Source of the DNA: Gordonia sp. 'Campus'
GTDB taxonomy: Bacteria > Actinomycetota > Actinomycetes > Mycobacteriales > Mycobacteriaceae
DNA: 64,000 bases
Assembly: GCF_022206305.1 (NCBI RefSeq)
Contig: NZ_JAKOIW010000007.1
Coordinates: forward strand, 204,784-268,783
Reading direction: 5' to 3'
Shown here: piece after piece, positions 27,271 through 34,743 of the stretch
Layout: each line of letters opens with the position of its first letter
Position numbering within the stretch: the first letter of the stretch is position 1
Program-made: the position numbers and the translations under genes
Notes under the pieces: generated by a model
The model's database searches: none
What the model was told of the DNA's origin: nothing
The model's input: only the letters and a program-made list of their open reading frames with translations

Positions 27271-28821
27271 ATGACGACTGGCGGTTCGCAAGGTGGCGGT
27301 CCCTACGGGGGTGGCCAGCACAGCGGTGGCCAGCACGGCGGTGGTCAGCACAGTGCAGGAGACAGTGCCGGGAACCAGCAGGGCGGCACCCAGCACGGCA
27401 GCGGCAACCCGTCCGGACCGCAGGGCTCCGGGCCATCGGCCGGGCCGGCCTCCGGATCGTTCCCGGCGCCGGGCGGTCGATCCGGTTTCGGCGGCAGCAG
27501 TGCGCCGACGTCGTCCTATGCCAACCCGTCCAACCCCAATCAGGCGTACGTCAATCAGCCCTACTCCACTCCCGGAACGGGTCCGTTCCCGCCCCAGGGG
27601 CAGTTCGGCAGCCCCTACGGCCAGCCGTCGTCGACGCCGTTCGGCTCACGGCCCGGGACGCCACAGTCCTTCGGCGGACCCACTCCGGAACCGCAGACCC
27701 CGCCCAAGAAGAAGAGCGGTGGACGACTCGCCGCACTCGGTGCCGGGGCACTGATCGTGGCACTGGTCGCGGGCGGGGCGGGCGGCGTCGCCGGCTACAC
27801 CCTCGCCGACGACGACAACGGCTCGAGCAGTAGCAGCGGACCGCTCGGCGGGGATCCCGGCAACAACACCACGACGCCGGTCGCGGCCCCCGCGGGTTCC
27901 GTGCAGGAAGTCGCCGCCAGGGTCATCCCCTCGGTGGTCTCCATCGACGTGGCCGCCGGCGGTGCGATGGGGTCCGGATCGGGCGTCGTCCTGAGCAACG
28001 ACGGCGTCATCATGACCAACAACCACGTCGTCAGCGCCGGGGGCGACGGCCCGGCGTCGAAGGTCGCGGTGAACTTCTCCGACGGCTCGCGGGCGGAGGC
28101 CCGTGTGCTGGGCGCCGACCCGATCTCCGACATCGCGGTCATCAAGGTCAACCGCAACGACCTGACCGCCATCACCGTCGGCAACTCGAACAACCTCGCC
28201 GTCGGGCAGGACGTGATCGCGATCGGTTCGCCACTGGGTCTCGCGGGCACCGTCACGACCGGCATCATCAGCGCGCTCAACCGTCCGGTGCTGACCTCAC
28301 GTGATCCCGGAACCAACACGACCTCGGTGATCGACGCCATCCAGACCGACGCGGCGATCAACCCCGGCAACTCGGGTGGCGCCCTCGTGAACGCGCGCGG
28401 CGCCCTCGTCGGCATCAACACGGCCATCGCCACCCTGGGCGGAGGCGAGCAGCAGGCCGGGGGCAGCATCGGCCTCGGATTCGCCATCCCGATCGATCAG
28501 GCGATCCGGGTCGCCAGGGAACTCGAGCGCACCGGCAAGGCGAGCCACGCGAACATCGGTGTGTCGGTACGCCCCAGTGGCGGCTCCGACGCTCCCGGCG
28601 CCGTCGTGACGGCGGTGACCCCGGGTGGGCCGGCGGCCGCGGCGGGGATCCCGAACGACGCGGTGATCACCAAGGTCGACGAACGCGTGATCTCCTCGGG
28701 TGATGCACTGGTGGCGGCGGTCCGTTCGCACGCTCCCGGCGACACCGTGACCGTCACCTACGAGGACAACGGGGCGACCAAGACCGCTCAGGTGAAGCTG
28801 GGAACGCTCGAGGTCCGGTGA
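27271..28821 (+). CDS. pepD: HtrA-like membrane serine protease PepD
   Basis: A 516-residue HtrA-family protease. Residues 1-145 form a cytoplasmic low-complexity tail (GGGQHSGGQHGGGQHS repeats, then Pro/Gln-rich). One membrane helix lies near 150-178. The trypsin-like domain has the catalytic triad H252 (NNHVV), D287 (SDIAV) and S368 (GNSGGAL), and a single PDZ domain follows from about 425 (VSVRPSGGSDAPGAVVTAV). In mycobacteria PepD degrades or refolds damaged exported proteins and is under MprAB and SigE control. ATG 27271 is preferred, after the GAGGAAGAG at 27256-27264. Confidence 0.92.
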   Translation: MTTGGSQGGGPYGGGQHSGGQHGGGQHSAGDSAGNQQGGTQHGSGNPSGPQGSGPSAGPASGSFPAPGGRSGFGGSSAPTSSYANPSNPNQAYVNQPYSTPGTGPFPPQGQFGSPYGQPSSTPFGSRPGTPQSFGGPTPEPQTPPKKKSGGRLAALGAGALIVALVAGGAGGVAGYTLADDDNGSSSSSGPLGGDPGNNTTTPVAAPAGSVQEVAARVIPSVVSIDVAAGGAMGSGSGVVLSNDGVIMTNNHVVSAGGDGPASKVAVNFSDGSRAEARVLGADPISDIAVIKVNRNDLTAITVGNSNNLAVGQDVIAIGSPLGLAGTVTTGIISALNRPVLTSRDPGTNTTSVIDAIQTDAAINPGNSGGALVNARGALVGINTAIATLGGGEQQAGGSIGLGFAIPIDQAIRVARELERTGKASHANIGVSVRPSGGSDAPGAVVTAVTPGGPAAAAGIPNDAVITKVDERVISSGDALVAAVRSHAPGDTVTVTYEDNGATKTAQVKLGTLEVR

Positions 28822-28948
28822 CGTGAACCGCGGCGGTCATCAACCGCCGGGTGACAACTACATAGACGCTGTACCGTCGCCTCCCGCGCCGGGTCAGCCC
28901 AGCACGATGACCGTTCCGACGGTCCGACCCACTCAGAAAGGGCCTGCC

Positions 28949-29608
28949 ATGTCCGACGCTGGTTCGCGCAACACCGCCATCTCCACCGGGAGCGACCTCG
29001 ACGAGAACTCTCTCGACGTCCGTCTCACCGGGGGCCAGGGATCGGTCGATCCCGCCGATGTGGTGGCCGCCGACGCCGCGGCGCGCGAGTTCGTGGCCCG
29101 CCACGAACAGGCCACCCACCGACCGCAGGGCGAGGAGGTCGGCCGCGCCCTGGTGGTCGTCGTCGACGACGAGGCGGCCCACGGTGAGGACCAGCGCCTC
29201 CTCGGGCCGCTCGTCAGCGAGCTGCTCGCCGAGGCCGGATTCCATGTCGACGCCGCGGTCGTGGTGTCCGGCGACGAGGTGGAGATCCGCAATGCGCTGA
29301 ACACCGCCGTGATCGGCGGAGTCGATCTCGTGGTGTCGGTGGGCGGCGTGGGCGTCGGGGCACGTGACGTGACCCCCGAGGCGACCGAGCCGCTGCTGGA
29401 CCGGCGACTCCGGGGGATCGAGGAGGCGGTACGCAGCTCAGGTTTGGCGGCCGGCGCCACCGACGGCGGACTTTCGCGCGGGCTGGCCGGAATCTCCGGT
29501 CAGACGCTGGTGGTCAACATCGCCAACTCCCGAGCGGCGGTGCGCGACGGCATGGCGACGGCGGCCCCGCTCGCCAAGCACGTCATCGAGGCCATCAGCG
29601 AGTTCTGA
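28949..29608 (+). CDS. MoaB2-like molybdopterin-binding-fold protein, altered active site
   Basis: A 219-residue protein with a 65-residue acidic N-terminal extension before a MogA/MoaB fold (ALVVVVDDEAAHGEDQRLLGPLVSELLAEAGF). The canonical GGTG reads GGVG (VGGVGVGARDVTPEATEPLL), and the usual NLPGSPGGVRDG reads NIANSRAAVRDG, so two substrate-binding loops are changed. It follows mprAB-pepD exactly as moaB2 (Rv0984) does. Adenylation of molybdopterin may be lost, and the protein may serve in the envelope-stress locus instead. Start ATG 28949 has AGAAAGGG upstream. Confidence 0.8.
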   Translation: MSDAGSRNTAISTGSDLDENSLDVRLTGGQGSVDPADVVAADAAAREFVARHEQATHRPQGEEVGRALVVVVDDEAAHGEDQRLLGPLVSELLAEAGFHVDAAVVVSGDEVEIRNALNTAVIGGVDLVVSVGGVGVGARDVTPEATEPLLDRRLRGIEEAVRSSGLAAGATDGGLSRGLAGISGQTLVVNIANSRAAVRDGMATAAPLAKHVIEAISEF

Positions 29609-29706
29609 CCTCGGCTGGTTTGTTGCCAGCGAAATCTGTTCAGCAATACGAAGAAAACCCCAGGTTAACGGGGTGCTACAGAACGTTCGAGGGGGCGACC
29701 GACGCC

Positions 29707-29910
29707 ATGACGACCGACCCTGACGACGCGAAAAAATCCGCCGTGAGCAGCGCCGACGGGGTCGCGCGGCGTCGTGCGGACCGCCGTCGGCGGCTCGACG
29801 CCGTGTTCGGGAACGTGCTACCCGACGTCACCTCCGACGAGAGTGACGAAAGTCACACAGGCCGCTCTAAGGATTGGTTCGAAGCCCAACGGCCGCCGCA
29901 TTACGAATAA
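29707..29910 (+). CDS. Small charged conserved-looking protein, unknown function
   Basis: A 67-residue hydrophilic protein with a basic block [21 protein letters not shown], an acidic block TSDESDESH, and the C-terminus DWFEAQRPPHYE. It has no hydrophobic segment or cysteine. GAGGGGG at 29690-29696 marks the ATG. Similar small actinobacterial proteins with an RRRLDAVFG-DVLP core and an acidic-aromatic tail exist as I recall, but without assigned function. It may be co-transcribed with the moaB2-like gene 98 bases upstream. Confidence 0.6.
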   Translation: MTTDPDDAKKSAVSSADGVARRRADRRRRLDAVFGNVLPDVTSDESDESHTGRSKDWFEAQRPPHYE

Positions 29911-30303
29911 CGAGCGCAACGCCGCACATACGCGCATCAGCGTGTTTTCCTGTCGTTAACTTTGCACTTTCGATAGCTGGCGGATTTCGCATTCACTATG
30001 GTGCGTGGCCTGTTCGTGACACGCCTGAGTCCTCCTGTTGCCCCACTTGAGACCCCTCCGATAACGTTCGGCTCGACAACGCTCGGGTCCCCAAAGTCGG
30101 GGACTGAGGGTGGTCCTGCGATCTGTCGCGAGTGACAACGCAGCAGTGACCAGGATTTCGATGGATTCTTAACGACGGCTAAGACATGCGTAAGAGCGTG
30201 CTTAGTGGTAACTGTGTGGAAGCCCATCGAACGTCGAGGGTCATGACTTGCGGGTGTGAGTGCATTCCGCGGGGTATCAGCCGAATCCTGTGAGAGGGAA
30301 CGA
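29911..30303. other. 393-bp noncoding region upstream of the porin genes
   Basis: No convincing gene is seen. The region is more AT-rich than its flanks and must carry the promoter of the MspA porin. It contains a hairpin (GTCCCC-AAAGTC-GGGGAC, 30087-30104) and a CTAAG...CTTAG dyad around 30178-30206, either of which could mark a regulatory RNA or protein site. The strong ribosome site GAGAGGGA lies at 30290-30297, just before the porin ATG. Confidence 0.5.
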
Positions 30304-30945
30304 ATGAGCAAGTTCAGCAAGCTTGGGCTGCGCCGCGCCGCGGGCGCGGTCGCGATCGCCTCGGCCGCGGTCGTGGGCCTGGCCGGCATGGGTGTCGGCG
30401 AGGCGTCGGCAGCGAAGCTGCCGAATGGTTACAAGAACGCCACCGGTATCGACGGCGAGTCCATCCAGACGTGGCGTACCGCCGAGAGCGCGTACCCCAT
30501 CCCGACGGTGGCCAACAACCCTGCCTCGCGCGGTTTCGTGATCTCGGGTACCTACTCCGGCAAGGCCTCGGCAGGCGTCGGCGGCAACCTCGCCGTGAAG
30601 TACATCGTCGGTTGCCAGGTGGACGTCAGCGGGATCACGCTCGACCTCAGCGGCGCGATCAGCCTCACCGCCACCACCTTGTCCGGTTCGCTCGGCCTCC
30701 CGCTGAAGCCCGGCCAGGTCGCGGTTGTCGACATCACCGACAAGGACTTCTCCGATTCGGGTGTCGCCGCGGTCCAGCTGTCGCAGCTCTCGTTCAACCT
30801 CAACCAGTGCGGTGGCTTCGCCTCGGCCCGTTCGGCTGTCAAGACCATCGGCGCCAAGGGCTACAGCACCGACGACGGCAAGGTCAGCGGCGAGGGAACC
30901 CTCATCCAGTCCACCCTGTACGGCCAGCCCTTCACCATCGGCTGA
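30304..30945 (+). CDS. MspA-family outer-membrane porin 1
   Basis: A 213-residue porin precursor. A Sec signal peptide (SKLGLRRAAGAVAIASAAVV) should be cut after residue 36 (ASA). The mature part carries MspA hallmarks: an early LPNG.. region, the VGCQVDVSGI strand, LKPGQVAVVDI near the constriction loop, NQCGGFASARS and the C-terminus LYGQPFTIG. MspA proteins assemble as octameric channels in the mycolic-acid outer membrane and admit small hydrophilic nutrients. A tandem paralogue follows after 70 bases. The ATG is fixed by GAGAGGGA and the signal peptide. Confidence 0.92.
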   Translation: MSKFSKLGLRRAAGAVAIASAAVVGLAGMGVGEASAAKLPNGYKNATGIDGESIQTWRTAESAYPIPTVANNPASRGFVISGTYSGKASAGVGGNLAVKYIVGCQVDVSGITLDLSGAISLTATTLSGSLGLPLKPGQVAVVDITDKDFSDSGVAAVQLSQLSFNLNQCGGFASARSAVKTIGAKGYSTDDGKVSGEGTLIQSTLYGQPFTIG

Positions 30946-31015
30946 TCAGCTCAGATAAACCAGCTTTTCCTGACTTGTCTGCCCTGAGCAGATCGATATT
31001 CCACGAAGGGGAATC

Positions 31016-31702
31016 ATGAAGAAGAACATCACGCGTCGCGTGGTTGCGGCGGCCGGTCTCGCCGGTGCCGTCGCGATGGGCCTCACCAGCCTCGGCGCCG
31101 GTGGCGCCACCGCCGGCCCCCTGGCAGGCGGCACCATCACCAAGACCCTGGTCGACGGCACCCCCGTCACCGTTCAGCTGTTCGACGAGTACGTCAACGT
31201 CCAGCGTCCGATCAGCAACGTCCCCACCACCCGTGAGGTGTGGCTGTCGGGCAAGGTTCGCGTCACCGTCGGCGGCAAGGCCGAGGGCGGCTCGGTCAAG
31301 GTCGGTTACGACGTCGGCTGCCAGGTCAACTTCGGTGGCGGCGAGGTCAGCGTGCCCGGTGTCGCAGGCGGCATCGACTACAGCGACCCGTCGAACGTGA
31401 CCGTCGGTGGCGGTCTCGACGGTGAAGAGGTCGGCGGCGGCTTCTCGCTCGGCCCGGGCGAGGTCAAGCGTCAGTGGCTGATCAACGAGACCTCGGGCGA
31501 CGACAAGTCGTACAAGGGCTACGAAGTCAACGCCTACACGTTCAAGGGCAACAAGGGCGGCGTCGTCTACAGCCAGGAGCAGTTCAAGGTCGAGAGCTGC
31601 GCCGGTTACGCCGCTGCTCGCGCCTTCATCCAGGTGACCGTCAGCACCGACGCCGTGAAGGGCGTTGTCGCGCTCAACGGCAAGCCGTTCAGCATCGGCT
31701 GA
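31016..31702 (+). CDS. MspA-family outer-membrane porin 2
   Basis: A 228-residue porin precursor, paralogous to the preceding gene. The signal peptide (KKNITRRVVAAAGLAGAVAM) should be cleaved near residue 33 (ATA). The mature protein shows VGCQVNFGGGEVSVPG, LGPGEVKRQWLINE, VESCAGYAAARAFIQVTVST and the C-terminus LNGKPFSIG. It is more acidic in the middle and has an added YTFKGNKGGVVYSQEQF strand, so pore selectivity may differ from porin 1. AAGGGG precedes the ATG. It ends at a strong terminator. Confidence 0.92.
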   Translation: MKKNITRRVVAAAGLAGAVAMGLTSLGAGGATAGPLAGGTITKTLVDGTPVTVQLFDEYVNVQRPISNVPTTREVWLSGKVRVTVGGKAEGGSVKVGYDVGCQVNFGGGEVSVPGVAGGIDYSDPSNVTVGGGLDGEEVGGGFSLGPGEVKRQWLINETSGDDKSYKGYEVNAYTFKGNKGGVVYSQEQFKVESCAGYAAARAFIQVTVSTDAVKGVVALNGKPFSIG

Positions 31703-31720
31703 CAGCTTCTCTCGTACTAC

Positions 31721-31760
31721 ACCGCGGGGCGGGAATCCGACAGGGTTCCCGCCCCGCGGT
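31721..31760 (+). terminator. Terminator after the porin pair
   Basis: A perfect 15-base stem ACCGCGGGGCGGGAA / TTCCCGCCCCGCGGT with a ten-base loop, followed by GTTTGTGTGT. A strong intrinsic terminator 19 bases after the second porin. Confidence 0.82.
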
Positions 31761-31889
31761 GTTTGTGTGTCTGCTGTCGGGTGTCTGTGAGGGTGCTGTA
31801 ACCGCCTCTCGCAGGGTCCTTTTCACAGGGTCGACGCTCTAACCTCGACCGCGGTGGTGCCGATGCCGCCGTTGAGGGAGTGATCGAGG

Positions 31890-33719
31890 GTGAGTGTGCC
31901 GACCGACGTGGACCGCGCTACGGAAACGGTGGGGGACACGCGGCCGCCGACGCTGTCGGTGATCGCGACGGCGCGCCGCTTCGCACCGTTGCTCGCCGGT
32001 TTGCGGTGGCGACTGGTCGCGGCGATCGGGTGCCATCTCCTCCAGGTGGTCACCACGGTCATCACGGTGGCCGTCTTCGCCCACATCGTCGATGACGTAC
32101 TCGTCACCGGCGACCTCGATGCTCTCGTGGGCCCGCTGATGATCTGGGTCGGTGCGTCGCTGACCGGAGCGGCGGCATCCTTCGCCGGGAGCATGCTGAC
32201 CGGAGGAGTGACCGAGACCCTGCTACTCCGCCTTCGTGACCGCCTCTACGCCCACACCCAGCGCCTGGCTCCGCACGCGCGTCGACGTTTCGGCACCGGC
32301 GATCTGGTGTCCCGGAACACCGGAGACGTGGAGGCCGTCGACAGTCTCCTCTCGTCGGGCATCGTGACGGGCTCCGTGGCCGGGATCAGTCTTGCGGTCT
32401 ACGGCGCGGCCGCCTTCGTGACGAACTGGCAGCTCGCCACTGTCGCCGCGGTGCTCGCCCCGATGCTGTGGCTGATCGCGCGCCGGTTCGGCTCGATCGT
32501 GAAATCCGCTGCCCGCAACGAACGCAACGCCGCGGGACAGATCAGCTCGCTCGTGGCCGAGGGCATCGCCAACTCCCTGGCCATCGTCGCCGACAATCAG
32601 GTCACCCGTGACCGTCGTCGTGTGCTCCGGCAGAGCCGGCGGTGGCGCGACGCGCGTATGTCGGAGGTGAGGGCGGATGCGGCTTTCGGCGAGGCGGTCA
32701 CCATCGTCGAGGTTCTCTGCATGATCGCTGTCATCGCGCTCGGTGCGTGGCAGATCTCCACCGGCGCGGCCGACTTGGGCACGCTCATCGCGTTGACGGG
32801 TTACCTCGGTTATCTCTACCCGCAGATCCAGACGCTGGGCGGTCTCGTCGTGGAGGTGACGTCGGCGACCGCAAGTGCCGAGCGCGTCGCAGAGGTGCTC
32901 GACGCCCCGATGGGCGTCGGCGAGTCCGGAGCCGAGGACGCCGAACGGCCGGAGGACCACACCGGCAATCCGGGGTACGCACTCGCCCACACCGCGGCTC
33001 CGCCTCCAGTCGGCCTCACGCTGACCGGCGTCTGCTTCGCCTATCCCGGGTCGGCGAAGCGTGTCCTCGACGACGCGCAGCTCGACGTGGCACCCGGTGA
33101 GGTCGTAACCGTCACCGGGCCGAGCGGCGCGGGCAAGAGCACGCTGACCTACCTGCTGCTGCGGCTGTACGACCCCGACGCCGGTTCGATCCGTCTCGAC
33201 GACAACGACATCCGCCGGATGAGTCTCGAGATGGTGCGAGCACAGATGTCGGTGCTGCATCAACGTCCGGCGCTCCTGCGCGGCACCATCGCCGACAACA
33301 TCGCATTCGGAGGCCCGGGCGTGACGCGGGCCGACATCACCGCGGCGGCCCACGCCGCCGGGGCGATGGAGTTCATCGACGCCCTTCCCGGAGGTCTCGA
33401 CGCCGAGATCGCCGAACGCGGGGAGAACCTCTCGGGGGGCCAACAGCAGCGCATAGCATTCGCGCGCACCATCGTTCGGAACCGGCCGCTGCTGATCCTC
33501 GACGAACCGACCACCGGGCTCGACGACGAGACCGTCGCCGGGATCCTCGAACCGCTCGCGGCGGTGGCGTCCACGCGCACCACGCTGCTCATCACCCATG
33601 ATCCGCGCGTCCTGGCGATCGCGGACCGTCGGATCGAGTTGCGTGACGGGGGCTTCGAGGAGCGACGACTCGTCGGATCGAGGGCCGATTCAGGCGGTCA
33701 GCCGATGGCGCGCTCGTAG
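31890..33719 (+). CDS. ABC exporter half-transporter, membrane domain fused to ATPase
   Basis: A 609-residue type IV ABC exporter unit. Six membrane helices span roughly residues 35-310 and the nucleotide-binding domain covers 375-600: Walker A GPSGAGKST, signature LSGGQQQR, Walker B LLILDEPTTGLD with catalytic Glu, and switch LITHD. It has complete ATP sites and could work as a homodimer. Start GTG 31890 or 31896; both have GAGGG-like sites. Its 3' end overlaps the convergent Ag85-type esterase gene by 22 bases. The substrate is unknown; lipid, peptide or drug are all possible. Confidence 0.85.
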   Translation: MSVPTDVDRATETVGDTRPPTLSVIATARRFAPLLAGLRWRLVAAIGCHLLQVVTTVITVAVFAHIVDDVLVTGDLDALVGPLMIWVGASLTGAAASFAGSMLTGGVTETLLLRLRDRLYAHTQRLAPHARRRFGTGDLVSRNTGDVEAVDSLLSSGIVTGSVAGISLAVYGAAAFVTNWQLATVAAVLAPMLWLIARRFGSIVKSAARNERNAAGQISSLVAEGIANSLAIVADNQVTRDRRRVLRQSRRWRDARMSEVRADAAFGEAVTIVEVLCMIAVIALGAWQISTGAADLGTLIALTGYLGYLYPQIQTLGGLVVEVTSATASAERVAEVLDAPMGVGESGAEDAERPEDHTGNPGYALAHTAAPPPVGLTLTGVCFAYPGSAKRVLDDAQLDVAPGEVVTVTGPSGAGKSTLTYLLLRLYDPDAGSIRLDDNDIRRMSLEMVRAQMSVLHQRPALLRGTIADNIAFGGPGVTRADITAAAHAAGAMEFIDALPGGLDAEIAERGENLSGGQQQRIAFARTIVRNRPLLILDEPTTGLDDETVAGILEPLAAVASTRTTLLITHDPRVLAIADRRIELRDGGFEERRLVGSRADSGGQPMARS

Positions 33720-34681
33720 AACGGCCATGACCGGTGGAGCTGGTCCTGCCAGTATTTCCACGAATGAGTGCCGGTCGGGGGCAGGTCGACCGTCGCCGGA
33801 ATGTTCAACTGCCCGAGACGGTTCAACAGTTGGACCGTGCAGACGAGGGTACCGCCCTCGATGACGCCACCGACCACGATCTGATCGGCGAGGGTGTCGA
33901 GATCCTTGACGTACCGCGGTGTGTCGTACTGTCCCGGTAGGCCGCCGGCATTCGAGATGTAGAGCTGCTTGCCGCGGAGTTTGTTCGCGTTGACCACCGG
34001 ATCGTGGTTGCGCCAGCCCGGGCCGTTGTACGGCCCCCACATGTTGGTGGCGTCGCCGTTGCCGCGAATCTCGACCACCAGCCGGATGTTCTCCTGCCCG
34101 AATGGATCCGACGTCGTGGCGCAACCGCTGTAGGAACCGACTGCCTGGTACAGATCCGGATGCTCGATGGCGAGGTTGAGCACCGAGGTGGCCGACGACG
34201 AGATCCCGCCGATCGCGTTGCGGCCCGACGTGTTGTAGGTGGCGTCGACCACCTGCGGCAGTTCCTTGCCGAGGAAAGTCGACCACTTGTGTACGCCGAG
34301 GACCGGGTCGGGCTTTTCCCAGTCGGTGTAGTAGCTGTACTGCCCGGCGTTGGGGATCACGACATACAGGTTCTTGTTGCGGGTGAACTCGACGATGTCG
34401 GTCTTCTCCAGCCAGTTTGCGCGATCTTCGCCGCCGCCCGCGCCGTTGAGGAGATAGAGCACGCCGCGTGGCTTCGACTCGTCGGCCGGCTTGATCACGG
34501 TGAGCGGGACGTCGCGGTTCATCGCATCCGAATGGACGACGATGTCGGTCACCCGCTCACCCGCGACGCCCGGGCTCACCAGTCGCGGTGCCGCGTTCGC
34601 TCCGCCGCTCAGTGGTGCGACGAGTGTGATGCTCAGGGCCACCACCGCGGCCATGCCGAATCTGCGCCAGCTGCTGGACAT
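33698..34681 (-). CDS. Secreted Ag85/FbpA-type esterase (mycolyltransferase family)
   Basis: A 327-residue exported alpha/beta hydrolase. The signal peptide (RRFGMAAVVALSITLVAPL) is cut near residue 30 (ANA). Nucleophile S161 lies in GGISSSATSVLNLAIEHP, a close match to the antigen 85 nucleophile region, and H306 lies in GTHSWKYWQDQL, matching the Ag85 GTHSWEYW motif. Ag85-type enzymes transfer mycolic acids to trehalose, arabinogalactan or, in Corynebacterium (MytC), to protein serines. ATG 34681 is chosen for its AGGAGGA site and signal peptide; an in-frame ATG at 34747 overlaps the upstream ABC stop (ATGA), so the gene belongs to the exporter operon. Confidence 0.85.
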   Translation of the reverse strand: MSSSWRRFGMAAVVALSITLVAPLSGGANAAPRLVSPGVAGERVTDIVVHSDAMNRDVPLTVIKPADESKPRGVLYLLNGAGGGEDRANWLEKTDIVEFTRNKNLYVVIPNAGQYSYYTDWEKPDPVLGVHKWSTFLGKELPQVVDATYNTSGRNAIGGISSSATSVLNLAIEHPDLYQAVGSYSGCATTSDPFGQENIRLVVEIRGNGDATNMWGPYNGPGWRNHDPVVNANKLRGKQLYISNAGGLPGQYDTPRYVKDLDTLADQIVVGGVIEGGTLVCTVQLLNRLGQLNIPATVDLPPTGTHSWKYWQDQLHRSWPFYERAIG

Positions 34682-34743
34682 GTGTTCCTCCTGCTCGGGG
34701 GATGGCGAGCCCGCGCCTGCGCGCACTCGGTCGGTCGTCTCTG

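Noticed and set aside
28822..28948. Molybdenum-cofactor riboswitch before the MoaB2-like gene
   Set aside because: The gap is short and no Moco-type stem arrangement could be built by eye.
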